Position numbers and translations under genes: made by a program
Source of the DNA: Coccinella septempunctata
Lineage: Eukaryota; Arthropoda; Insecta; Coleoptera; Coccinellidae
NCBI RefSeq assembly: GCF_907165205.1
Contig: NC_058189.1
Span: 44,170,270 to 44,234,269 of the forward strand
DNA length: 64,000 nucleotides
Direction of reading: 5' to 3'
The notes under the pieces: model-generated
The model's input: the letters and a program-made list of their open reading frames with translations, nothing else
Told to the model about the DNA's origin: nothing
The model's database searches: none
Part shown: one piece after another, positions 23,222 to 33,330 of the stretch
Layout of the letters: the number at the start of each line of letters is the position of its first letter
Numbering within the stretch: position 1 is the stretch's first letter

Positions 23222-23547
23222 ATATACACACATTGATTTTGTCTATTTACAACAATAATCATCCCTCAACAAACTTAACTAAATACAACCTCAATTATTC
23301 TTCAGCTTAAAAACCTCTTCTATGACTTTATATGCCTTACTGAAAGATCAGTCATAAAACTAATTCAATAATTTCTATTTGATTGGATGATATAAAAAAA
23401 ATAATTTTATTGATTTTTAAAGTTACTCGAATAAACTGGAACATATCAATAGGTACCTAGATTTATTTCGTATTTTCAAAAATTTTAAAAATATACCCAA
23501 GTCTGAGAAAACCTAAGCCAGTTTTATCAGTTTAATGTAAGTGTTTT
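23222..23547. other. Unassigned AT-rich sequence between two elements
   Basis: No feature is seen in this 326-bp spacer. Confidence 0.5.
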
Positions 23548-23595
23548 CTACGAAGGCGTAGAAGGGCCACATAATATTTTAAAAATATTTTTCCT

Positions 23596-23775
23596 TAAAT
23601 TCCGACTTTGAAGTCGGAATTTAGTTAAATTCCGAGTTCAAAGTCGGAATTTAACAAAATTCCGAGTTCAAAGTCGGAATTTAACAAAATTCCGAGTTCA
23701 AAGTCGGAATTTACTAATTTCCGACTTCAAAGTCGGAATTTACTAAATTCCGACTTCAAACTCGGAATTTTATTC
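23596..23775. repeat. Left 30-bp tandem array of foldback element
   Basis: Six units of the type AAATTCCGACTTCAAAGTCG (plus GAATTT and a 4-base linker). Some units are perfect dyads (TTCCGACTT-CA-AAGTCGGAA); others carry GAGTT in the left half. There is no unique spacer between units, so this is not a CRISPR-like arrangement. Confidence 0.95.
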
Positions 23776-24386
23776 AGTTCCGAACTTCTACAGGGTGTTC
23801 TACGACGACGTAGATTTGTTCCTGTTACAGTTTGCTTTTCTACAAATATTCAAATTCATATAATACAAGGTGTTTCCACATTTAATGAATGAATGAATAA
23901 TTATGTACACAGGGTGTACATTATTATTTGAGTTTTCTTTTATGAGAGATCATAACGATGATATGACAACCTTTTACAGACATGACATGACGTGAATTTT
24001 TTTTTAGACGTAACTGTTCTTTAGGTATATTCCGGATATTTTATGAAAAAATTTCCTTCTATTATTTACTCGTGAGGCTATCTCAATGGACAAGAAATCA
24101 GTACACCCCGAGGTACACCCGGTGTGCTTTGATGTTTCTTACATGAAGAGGTCATTACAACGGTGAGAAACTTGATGTGTTTTATTGGAGATAATTGTAA
24201 TTAGTTCCATGTTTTTGAATAATTATGAAATTATGGTCGTAGACAGGTAGAGGTAAGGTTTGTAATAGTAACCATAAAATAACATTGAGCTCCCAGGCCA
24301 CCCTCCCCTCTGTATATATGGAGAAATAATCGTCATAGAACAACACCCTGTGCATCTAGCCTGTATCGGTTCCGAAGTAAATAAAA

Positions 24387-24590
24387 TTCCGACTTCAAAG
24401 TCGGAATTTTACTAAATTCCGACTTTGAACTCGGAATTTTGTTAAATTCCGACTTTGAACTCGGAATTTTGTTAAATTCCGACTTTGAACTCGGAATTTA
24501 GTTAAATTCCGACTTTGAACTCGGAATTTTGTTAAATTCCGACTTTGAACTCGGAATTTAACTAAATTCCGACTTCAAAGTCGGAATTTA
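24387..24590. repeat. Right 30-bp tandem array of foldback element
   Basis: Seven units with an exact 30-bp period. The five central ones carry TTTGAACTC and the two outer ones the perfect dyad form. They are in inverted orientation relative to the left array. Higher similarity among the central units suggests expansion by unequal exchange. Confidence 0.95.
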
Positions 24591-24638
24591 AGGAAAAATA
24601 TTTTTAAAATATTATGTGGCCCTTCTACGCCTTCGTAG

Positions 24639-26075
24639 TTTTCAAATAACTTTTTTTCAAATAAAAACGAACATAAGTACTAATGCTCGACCATACTGAT
24701 TGAAAAGTGTGATAAATAAATGAGTAACTTGAGCCACCTTCCTCAATAAATTTGATTGGTGCTATGTGAAATTTAGACATCCCCTTGCGCCCAGTATTTG
24801 AAAGTTTTTGGGAGCTAAATAGGTACATAGCAAGAATAAAAGTTCAAGTTCTCTCAACTCAACTGCCCTTTGCCACCTTTCGCACTGGATCGGGGATGCA
24901 TGAAAAACTCCCCAATAATAAATATTCGGGGAGTCTAAACCCAACATAATCCCGTTCAAGCATTTTTCTATAAAATGGTAGGTAAATACTTTATGCCGGA
25001 TCCAGACATAGGCACCGCAATTTTATTATAAAATTCTCCAAAATATCGGACTGGCATAAATTTACATTCAGAATATAGCATGAAGAACGTGCCGACATCG
25101 AAAAAGAGTAGTGATGGACCGCTCTTATCTGATCTCATCAGATATATCCGGGGATATATCGCATAACTCAACCAACGATGCCAACCAGAGGGCCTTTTAT
25201 TGAAGATCAGTAGACGCATCTGAGTACTAAATAAACCGATGCGACATCTAGTATTCAACGACCTAAGTTTAAAAGTAGATCTGTACATTCCTTTCTTAAT
25301 TATCTATCCTAGCCAAATCGTCGTTAAACCCAATATATTCAAAAAGCTAAACGTTTTAAGTCACAACTCGGTTGTGATATATTTGTACAGAAATTTACTG
25401 TCTTAAACAAGCTGGCTGTAGGAAAAGAGGAATGGACTTCTTTGGAATACTTTTTCAAGGCGAGAAAATTTTCCTTATAATACCTTGTACGGATAGGAAG
25501 CAAGTGGGTATTGAAACATGCAGAAATGAAACCAACTCAATACTGCTCGAAATATAATTTTCTCTCACACTGTAAGTCATTTAGATTAATGTTACTAGAG
25601 AGTTCCCGATACATTTCCTTTTTTTCTCAACAAAATATCAGACGTGTATACCATTTGCGTCACAAACGAAATGCCTACCGCAATCCGAAGCGTTTCAGTA
25701 ACATTCTTAGACGCCTTGGAAAAAAAACAGAGTCATCATTTCTGTCTGTTTGCGTCCATTGCATTTCCGCTCGAAGTTTCACAAGTGCATCCTACTGGGA
25801 AATGAAATCGTATACGAGATAAATATTAGATTTCAGTTGCGAAACAAGATGCAAATTTCAACCAGTTCATTACGAGTTCATTGATACGAATGAAACGTGT
25901 TAATGTTACTCATAAGTGAGAACTCATTAGTAGATCGAAGTTTATACAAGGGACTTCAATTCTTGAAGCATGCTGTATCTAAGCAGCTCGAAAAAGCCTT
26001 GTATTGTAAAACCTATACTATGTTTCAATAAGGATTTACGTTTAAAATTTTTCGAAACCCTTTATTTACATCCTG
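24639..26075. other. Unassigned sequence
   Basis: Several short frames on both strands, none with a recognisable domain. No terminal repeats are seen. Confidence 0.4.
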
Positions 26076-26116
26076 TATATTTAATAAAATTAAAAAACAA
26101 CTTCCACAAAATATTT

Positions 26117-26169
26117 TAATAATTTTACAATAATTGTTTCACTAACACTGTATCTTCATCAGGTTATTA
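26117..26169 (-). ncRNA. Hammerhead-ribozyme-like motif, unit A
   Basis: On the minus strand: stem I half TAATAA, intact CTGATGA (26156-26162), a weakened stem II region, GAAAC, stem III ACAA-TTA-TTGT, then A and the pairing half TTATTA. The stem II base pairs present in the other units are partly lost here. As in all units, one extra A follows CTGATGA, so activity is uncertain. Confidence 0.4.
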
Positions 26170-26324
26170 CAAAAATACAACCAAATAGTTTGTAGAAGTT
26201 TGAAATACCATAAGATCAAGAGCTGGTTTTAGCTTGTAACAAATATTTGATTTATTCGGTCTTTACTTGATGGAAGTTCATTTTGAATTAGATAAAATTA
26301 AACGACAACCTTCACAAAATATTT

Positions 26325-26377
26325 TAATAATTTTACAACAATTGTTTCGCTCACACTGTAGCTTCATCAGGTTATTA
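26325..26377 (-). ncRNA. Hammerhead-ribozyme-like motif, unit B (best core)
   Basis: On the minus strand the parts come in the canonical order. TAATAA is one half of stem I. CTGATGA is intact (26364-26370). After one extra A, GCT and AGC pair as stem II around an ACAGTGTG loop. GAA follows, then stem III ACAA-TTG-TTGT closing with an A-T pair at the expected place. A GTA cleavage triplet is next, then TTATTA as the other half of stem I. Departures from the textbook core are the extra A before stem II and a C against AAA internal loop at the base of stem I. Self-cleavage is inferred, not shown. Confidence 0.5.
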
Positions 26378-26598
26378 TAAAAATAAAACCAAATAATAGA
26401 AACTTGAAATACCATAAGACCAAAAGTTGATTTCAGCTTGTAACAAATATTTCATTGATTCGGTTTATACTTAATTATAACTGATTCAAAATGAACTTCC
26501 ATCAAGTAAAGAGCGAATCAATCAAATATTTGTTACAAGCTGTAACCAGCTTCTTGGTCTTATGGTATTTCAAACTTCTACTATTTGGTATTATTTTT

Positions 26599-26655
26599 GC
26601 AATAACAGGATGAAGCTACAGCGTTAGCGAAACAATTGTTGTAAAATTATTAAAA
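26599..26655 (+). ncRNA. Hammerhead-ribozyme-like motif, unit C (core mutated)
   Basis: Stem II is best here (GCTA / TAGC around CAGCGT) and stem III ACAA-TTG-TTGT is intact, but CTGATGA has become AGGATGA (26608-26614). With these two changes at conserved positions, cleavage is unlikely. Confidence 0.4.
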
Positions 26656-26805
26656 TATTTTGAGGAAGTTGTTGTTTAATTTTATCTAATTCAAAATGAA
26701 CTTTCATCAAGTAAAAAACGAATCAATCAAATATTTGTTACAAGCTGAAATCAGCTTCTTGGTTTTGAAGGTATTTCAAACTTATACTATTTGGTTTTAT
26801 TTTTG

Positions 26806-26850
26806 TAATAACGTGATGAAGCTACAGTGTTAGAGAAACAATTGTTGTGT
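26806..26850 (+). ncRNA. Hammerhead-ribozyme-like motif, unit D (decayed, truncated)
   Basis: The core reads GTGATGA instead of CTGATGA, stem II is GCTA / TAGA, and sequence diverges from the other units soon after ACAATTGTTGT. It is the broken last unit of the array. Confidence 0.35.
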
Positions 26851-26920
26851 GATTTTTTTAGTGATTTTTTTACGAAATTTGGAAATGCAATGTTCTCATT
26901 TACCGAAGCTCTGTAATATA

Positions 26921-27405
26921 TTCAGGGTGAGCTTTTTAAAACGAAACAGACGAGATTACGGGCGGAATAAATTTATTTGGAAAAAATGCTCGGACACGTC
27001 GATTTTTGTTTTGAGGGGGACAACTTTTGAGGTCAAATTCACAACTATATCGCTTCAACCCTTAGTGTTAGAAAAACAACCCCTAAATTTTGAGTAGGAA
27101 AGATAGGGTGAACGATACCTCATTTGAAAGGCCTTTTCATCCTAAATTCAGCGTATTAATTTTTTTCTCATTTATTGCATTCGTTTTCGAGATATTCAAT
27201 TTTGAATTTCGTACAGTACCAGCCATTCCGCTAACCATGCTATGTGAAATCATCAATTATTTGACTAATTCATTCTGCTGCTACGATGGTAACCGTTAAT
27301 TTTCAACATTAGACAACGAAATAATTATTATTATTATTAATTATACTTTCTTCAACAATTATGGAGGTTGTCTCGTCTGTTTCGTTTTACAAAGCCCACC
27401 CTGTA
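26921..27405. mobile_element. 485-bp MITE with ~33-bp inverted repeats
   Basis: The left end TTCAGGGTGAGCTTTTTAAA and the right end, read inverted as TACAGGGTGGGCTTTGTAAA, continue into a shared ACGAAACAGACGAGA. The interior is AT-rich with an ATT run near 27322. The frames at 26849-27097 and 27090-27299 have no known domain. It begins about 70 bp after the ribozyme-like array. Confidence 0.85.
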
Positions 27406-28461
27406 TAATAAATTTCCTATTACATTTCCGCAATTCTTAAATATTTTCGATTATTCTCCAATATTTTCTTCATCTATTGACTTATTGACTATTTCCTGAC
27501 ATTTCGGACTGACCTTGAAAGAAACCCTGCTTTTTCTGGAATATTTCCTGTGTTTCTCAAATAATTACCATATTTCCGATATATTTATGTACCTATTTCC
27601 AAAGTGAGCCAGCCTCCGGACTGAGTGTCACAAAAAAGATATAAGTACGAGATGTCTCAACAAATACAACGAATCGCATGTAAATGAGTGGGTGTATACC
27701 GAGGTGTATACTGATCAATAATTTCATACTTCACTCATTCTCAATGAATGGAGTAAGATTCACTGAGTTCCCCTTCCAACTCAAACGTTCGGGTATCATT
27801 GGATAAAATTTTATATGACAAAATATCATTTAATAATCCGTTGACCTGTAATGGTTATAAATATACATTATAATTGGAATAAAAAATTCATGTCATATGG
27901 CATAGACGGTATACCTGCTGTATGTTATTCGCATTTCAAAACCGTAATTGTACTAGAGAGCGATTAGACGAAGTCAATTCAGAATAGGAAGGAATGCATA
28001 ACCCACAAGGCACGATCATATTGATTTTTTTGTAAAAGTACGGTAGCTCGAATAACGTTTTTCTATTTCGAACAAGGCTAATGGACCCATTACAGTGAAC
28101 TACCTGGTACATAATCATAATTTGTTTTCTTGAACTCATATTCATTCACATCAAGGTCACTTCGATATAATTCTATGGGAGATCACATTCTTGATGTTGG
28201 AAGGATGTTTTTTATTCATATCTGTAGTCTTTCCTCATCGAATTTTTCACTTCCCAATTTCGTAATAGTATTCTGGAATAATTTATGGACCAGAGAAAGT
28301 TTCTATGGAATTTAAGAGCCTAGAAATGTGTGAGTAGATGAAAAATGAATTTTTCACGGTAACAATAAAAAAACTAAGATACTTATTTCAGACAGTGAAT
28401 TGATAAGAAGTTCAGTCTACATGTTTGATTAAATTTAAACACTTCCACTAACTGTAAAGTG
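27406..28461. other. Unassigned AT-rich sequence
   Basis: No gene or repeat boundaries are recognised. Confidence 0.4.
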
Positions 28462-28785
28462 TCAGCCGACATGAAAGCTGTTGCTGAATTTTATATGGAT
28501 TGAATAACGGTTTCTTCCACAATAAAATTCATCCCGAAAATTTTTTCGGTAACTTCTATACATTTCTGGCAACTGGTACAACTTCAGTACTTGGATGATA
28601 AATCGCTCTCCTGTGAACTTGAACAAGTGCACCAAAGCTTTTCTGAATTCTGCCCTCGATTCTGCCTTTGCCATTTTCTTTTGGCATTCAGTGAAGCCTT
28701 TTTGCTGTTGGAATGCAATGGATTCTTGAAGGCCCACTTGCTCGAACAATGCACCATCAAATTTTCGTTTTCTGGGTTATTAGAG
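28462..28785 (-). CDS. Candidate exon or retroposed fragment, function unknown
   Basis: On the minus strand a frame stays open from just after two TAA codons and a CCCAG acceptor-like site (about 28783) to the stop at 28462. It begins RKRKFDGALFEQVGLQESIA and has about 100 codons. The composition is protein-like: many Lys, Arg, Glu and Gln, with amphipathic stretches (QKKMAKAESRAEFRKALVHL, then VLKLYQLPEMYRSYRKNFRD). Base composition is more balanced than in the flanks. I do not recognise the family. It could be an internal or last exon of a host gene, a retroposed gene piece, or part of a mobile-element protein. No neighbouring exon was found. Confidence 0.35.
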
Positions 28786-30547
28786 TTCAGCTAGGTTGAA
28801 GATTGAGCAAGCGTGTGTCTCACCACAAATGAATTATGCATTCTCCTCTTTCATTTCTACATTAAATCGGATGATGTGTATCTATCGTTCCAGCCAGCAA
28901 TAACTCCACAGAAATTACACGATAACTTTCGATAAACTTGATTTCATTTCAAGGTCCCTGACCACAAATCATCTCAAAATCGAATTGAAGTAGCACCCGA
29001 TGGTTCCTACTGCAAAGAAAAATACAACGATGCGTAAATATTTGCGGTTTCGCTTCATCCTTGATGCTGCTTCTGGTTGAGGTCATTACACTACAGAGTC
29101 GAAATACCCGAATTCATTGAAATGGTTTGTTCGGAGAAGTTCACTTTATTATGTATTTCACTGTGGAACGTCTACAGCGTGTTCATTTCCCACAAGGATA
29201 TGCAACAACCAACAACTTATTTGTTCTATTCTGACTAGAACTTTTTATTGTAACTTTTGAAGAACACCATGAAATTTTGAACCAATTTTGTTTTAGTGTT
29301 TCATTCAATACAATCATTATTTTTCCTTCATTTCTTCTTTTTCCGAATCATGACAAATATTCATTATACTTCTAATATCCTAATCTTACCTTACTTTTCG
29401 TGAAAGGAATAGATAAATCTTTTGTTTCTGAGACTGATTTCTTTCAGCGGTTTTTTAACAATTCCTTTTTCATTATAGAAATGAAATGGTTAAAATTATT
29501 GAACGTTTCTTATGTATTTCAATGTCATTGACTTATAGTTCAAGAGGGATAGATGTTTTCGAAATGTTATCGAAAATTGTTCTTTCATTCTTCAAGTTCC
29601 ACCCTACGAAAAAGCTGTACCTATCACCCCTGAAGTGTATTTCATTAACCTCAAAATCCTTAAATAAGTGAAAATTCGAAGAGTTTAACCCTCGGCTTAA
29701 CAATTTCATTTCTATAATCAGTAAAAAAATTAAAAAAAAACACATCACTGACCAAATCATCCTAAGCAACAAAAAGGCACAAATTAGGGTCGCCATTTGA
29801 AAATAATCAAGTCACTATCACCTTTCGTGTGTATGACAAACTCCTCAATTAGGTGAAGATGAAAATTTGTGGAATTCAAAATAAAACGAGACTTGTTCAA
29901 AAATAAGTTTTTGCCAAAATGTATATACATACTCTGATTATAATATATTTTCGAATATTTTCTACAAATTAATTCTGTCAATTACTTTTTACTTTCTTTG
30001 TATACATATTGGTTTTCCGAAGTTTCGAAGAAATATAAGGGACCTCGTGAAATTTTTTTCTAAGGTCCTGAGTCTTGATGAGGTTAGTACTTTGGAAATA
30101 TTGAGAAAATAATTTTTCTGGGTTACCACCCCGGTAAGGAGTAACGGGTAAGGGGTAACGGGTTAATTTAAACTTAAACAGTCGCACTAAAGCTCCTGTC
30201 TTCACGTAAGAACTTTTCTACTTTTATTCATCAATTTACTTGTTCTTGCTGCAGATGTACAAAAATATATAATTTATCAGAAAAGTAGTAGGTACACTTA
30301 GGAGACTCTCACGACCAGTGGCAGAAAAGTTGGTTGAAACTTAATGCTCCATTAAAATTTGACTCCTCTGTTATCTCTTTCGAAAATTATAGTTTTAAAA
30401 ATTAAATTTTAATTGACATGCCTGAACTGGTCCATAAGCAAATGTACATAAATAACAACCAAAACTCATATTTGGAACCAAACTTTTTATCCTAGTACAA
30501 ATTAATGATAAAATAAATAAAATTTTACAAATTCAAGCATAATGATA
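28786..30547. other. Unassigned AT-rich sequence
   Basis: A small GGTAAGG/GTAACGGG repeat lies at 30119-30165. Otherwise I see no structure and no coding exon. Confidence 0.4.
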
Positions 30548-30670
30548 TATACAGGGTGATTCAAAATTAGAGGTCATAAATTTAGGAAATGATAGTCTTA
30601 CCAAAAATAAAAAGACTTTTCCAGTTAAATTCTCAGCTATCTCTCAGCTCTTCAGAGATACAGACTTAAT
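30548..30670 (+). repeat. Solo head of a TACAGGGTG-type element
   Basis: TACAGGGTGATTCAAAATTA starts a stretch that ends in an AT-rich run without a matching right terminus. It is typical of a truncated MITE. Its internal sequence differs from the seven-copy family. Confidence 0.45.
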
Positions 30671-31029
30671 TTTTTTTTCATTTATTTCTATAAATTATAC
30701 ACGAGTTGGGATAATAAGTTTCTGAATTCTGTAGGATATTGTACTTGAACGATTCCCAATATTTCTAAAGTGTTTAAAGAAGGTACCAATAAGTGTATCC
30801 TGCTATATTTCTTTGAGCACGTATCATCCTAGTTGCATCCTTAAGATTCATTGTCCTCGACGCATCTTTCCCTGAAAAAATGGTTAAGATTAGAGAAACT
30901 AAAAATATGAATACTAAAATTAATATAAAATGAAGTAGATGCAGCTCGATCTATCGATAACGTAATAAATAATGAATCTAGCATGGAATTGACTGAAAGT
31001 AGAGATTATCCAATCTGTTAAGAAAAAAA
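30671..31029. other. Unassigned AT-rich sequence
   Basis: Nothing is recognised until the LINE remnant at 31030. Confidence 0.4.
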
Positions 31030-31200
31030 TTTTAGAAAATATCGAAAATGCAGCTAAAACACAACAGGCAATGAAGAAATTAATAAATAAAGAAACAGGA
31101 AAGAAGAAAACAACTATCTCAAACACGAATATAGGCGCTGATGCTTTGAGTGACTAGTTTTCGAATGTTGGACAGAGAATTCAAGATTTTATAAGACTAT
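31030..31200 (+). pseudogene. LINE ORF2 fragment (between endonuclease and RT)
   Basis: The plus-strand frame reads AAKTQQAMKKLINKETGKKK, then TISNTNIGADALSD, a TAG, and FSNVGQRIQDF. This resembles the linker of LINE ORF2 in which a conserved ALxxxFxNVG block precedes the reverse transcriptase. One stop codon is visible. The remnant ends about 20 bp before a Helitron-like insertion at 31221. Confidence 0.6.
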
Positions 31201-31220
31201 CTATAGAGTTATCAGGCGAA

Positions 31221-31495
31221 TCTATCTATATTAATAAAAGAGGATCTATGGTTTACTTCAAAATGCTTTATTGTTCAAACGATCGCACCAAATTGGACAA
31301 TTCTTTTTTTGTTGTGTTTATTATTATTAGGGCAAGGTTTATATAACAGAATATTCCCAAAAAAAATTGTACAGAACAGAAAAAAAGGCATTCCTTTTTC
31401 TTACGACCAATCGAGCAATCACGATGAGTTAGTTATTATTATCTACCCTAGAAATAATTTAAATGGCAAAACTAGGTTTGCCGAGTCAGCTAGTT
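31221..31495 (+). mobile_element. Helitron-like short element, copy 2
   Basis: It begins TCTATCTATATTAATAAAAG and ends TTTGCCGAGTCAGCTAGTT. The body is nearly the same as 10866-11127 (shared ACGATCGCACCAAATTGGAC and ACGACCAATCGAGCAATCAC). There are no terminal inverted repeats and no clear target duplication; it is inserted between A and A/T-rich bases. The GTCAGCTAGTT-type terminus is common to insect Helitron/Helentron derivatives. It is non-autonomous. Confidence 0.65.
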
Positions 31496-33092
31496 ATTGA
31501 ATAAATTTGAAGTGGAAAAACTGAGAAGCTTATTTCACCACCAAGAAGCACACAGGTGCATCTCACTTACCTACGAATGACATATCATTCTTCGCTCGCC
31601 TGGAGTAAATACATTGATCAAAATTTTATTTGCCTAAAATTATGTAACAAACCGTCTGTCACTATCAAAATTTTACTTTAACAAGAAAATTAAAGAACTG
31701 TTACTGCAGAACACCATTTACAGTTTGGATGAATTTTAAAATGTTTGTTTATCTGTCTGAAATTTTTTATAGAAAGATATATTTTGTTGGCAAACCGTGG
31801 AATTTATTCATCAACAGTGTAAGGTCTTGTAAACACTTCAACATGGGATTCTATGAGGTCGTGGAATTTATTGACGGTGAATATTTATAATGTACTTCAA
31901 TTTAATGTATGTATATTCATGAATAAATTATATTGATTTTAAAGCCTTATAGAACATTTCCTGCAAAACTGATGTTTCATCATGACTCCAAACTGATTTA
32001 GAATTAATAAAATTAAATGAAAAAAAAGTTAAGTTCAGCAGCCTGTAATTTCGAAGGGTTCGACAAAAAAAAATTATTTTAATTAGAACTATTACGTCCC
32101 AAAATTATGACCTGGACTTTGGAATCACTCTTCATATTATGATCCCTGCAGGAACTTTCCTGAAGTAAAAATCTCTTTATTGCAAATCTGAATATCTAAA
32201 CAACTTCACTAATAATAATGGTATTCAATCTTGATCAAAATATATACATATGTATGTATTGTTGTTCTTCCTTGTACAGTTATACATCCTTTTTAATTTA
32301 AGAATTTTCATAATTATTATATACTAATTAGAATGCATCAATCCGCTTCAGAAAAAATGGATAATAAAAAGGGATTTTTATATAGTGCAAACTTCTTCAA
32401 ACTCGGTATATATTGATAATTTGATAAAGAATACTCCAGCGTACTTGACCCCACAGGTAACATTTTTTTCATCGAAACACACCTTGTTATCGCCTTCTTG
32501 GAATGAATCTCTAGGTGAGACCTTTAATCATTGCTACCAGGGATCAGATAACGGACAGATTTATTCGATTGCTGAGAATACAGGATGGGCACTTCTTCAA
32601 TACGTCCGTCATCGGGTTTGTGGTAATCAGTCTTGGGAAGAGGTTCCACGGACAGGTACAATACCGATCCTACAAGTGGTTGGTTCTCAGATAAGGCTCC
32701 TCAATAACCGCATTGTGTTGTACGATATCCTAGATTAGTGACGTTTCTTGAGCGCATCATTTGAATGGATTATATTAACCGTGAAAAATCATTAGTTATT
32801 GTCGAGTTAACAGCCGTCACGCCTTGGTATCTCACAAAATCGAAGTGTAACACCTTCCGGCGTACAATAACCAACTTGTTATATCAGTTCGTTTTCAAAT
32901 TACTTGATGTCGTTACTAAGATATTGATGAATAATGTTCGTGATCAATATGAAAAGGTTCATTATGTCGAATAATGAGAAAAACATTCATGTTCTACAAT
33001 GATTGAGCTAAGGAAAATGTTGATATTTGAATATTCATAATGGGTGTCTTAATATGTGGTAGGGCTTCGTGGATCAAGCCATATCTACAATA
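31496..33092. other. Unassigned AT-rich sequence
   Basis: A 117-codon open frame at 32385-32738 has no recognisable domain. A CCACAG/GTAACA donor-like site at 32455 lies inside it. I give neither coding status. Confidence 0.35.
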
Positions 33093-33330
33093 TACAGGGT
33101 GAGTCTTTGACTCGTTCGAATATTTCCACAGTACATTCTTGATGTCAAAAGGAACACTTCTTTCCTTTATTAATTTTTCCCAATCGGCTCGGTTCAAAAG
33201 ATACAGGCTGTTGAAAAACCATAAAAAAATGTTATTTCTCACAAACCGTTTTTCTCACAAAGGGTTTTTCTCATAAGCGGTTTTATCGAACGAAATGAAT
33301 TTCGAAATGTAGTTTTTGCGTTATTTGATT
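33093..33330 (+). mobile_element. GTCTTTGACTCG MITE family, copy 4 (left half)
   Basis: TACAGGGTGAGTCTTTGACT, the ACACTTCTTTCCTTTAT block, AAAAGATACAGGCTGTTGAA and ATCGAACGAAATGAATTTCG appear in family order. A local triplication of TTTCTCACAAA / TTTCTCATAAG lies at 33234-33275. The right half is absent. Confidence 0.85.

Larger units (their letters stand above)
23548..24638. mobile_element. Foldback-like element with tandem-repeat termini
   Basis: It starts CTACGAAGGCGTAGAAGGGC and ends with the exact inverse, GCCCTTCTACGCCTTCGTAG. Inside each end lies an array of 30-bp units: six at 23596-23775 and seven at 24387-24590, in opposite orientation. Further inside, both arms share a TTCCGAA and ACAGGGTGTT stretch, so pairing extends about 265 bp. 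The central about 550 bp is unique and non-coding. Long inverted termini built from tandem repeats are the defining feature of Foldback/Galileo-type elements. The family here is unnamed to me. Flanking TTTT on both sides may be a target duplication. Confidence 0.85.
26076..26850. repeat. Head-to-head 2+2 array of ~205-bp ribozyme-like units (retrozyme-like)
   Basis: Two units lie on the minus strand (about 26076-26283 and 26284-26480) and two on the plus strand (26486-26690 and 26691-26850, the last truncated). The period is 205-208 bp. Shared blocks in plus-unit order: TCAAAATGAACTTCCATCAA, CGAATCAATCAAATATTTGT, TACAAGCTG, a TATTTCAAACTT stretch, then the core GATGAAGCTACAGTGTTAG, GAAACAATTGTTG and TTAAAATATTTTG. 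In each unit the core folds like a hammerhead ribozyme. Small tandem units with such cores match the retrozyme class described in animals. The palindromic 2+2 layout is unusual for those and needs an inversion or fold-back event. No protein is encoded. Confidence 0.7.

Noticed and set aside
23596..24590. 30-bp direct repeats resembling a CRISPR array
   Set aside because: Units are contiguous, without unique spacers, lie inside the inverted ends of a mobile element, and the window is eukaryotic.
30119..30165. Telomere-like GGTAAGG / GTAACGGG repeat
   Set aside because: Only two or three irregular copies; does not match TTAGG or other known insect telomere units.
32385..32738. 117-codon open frame with an internal donor-like site
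   Set aside because: No recognisable domain and no convincing start; length is within chance for this window size.
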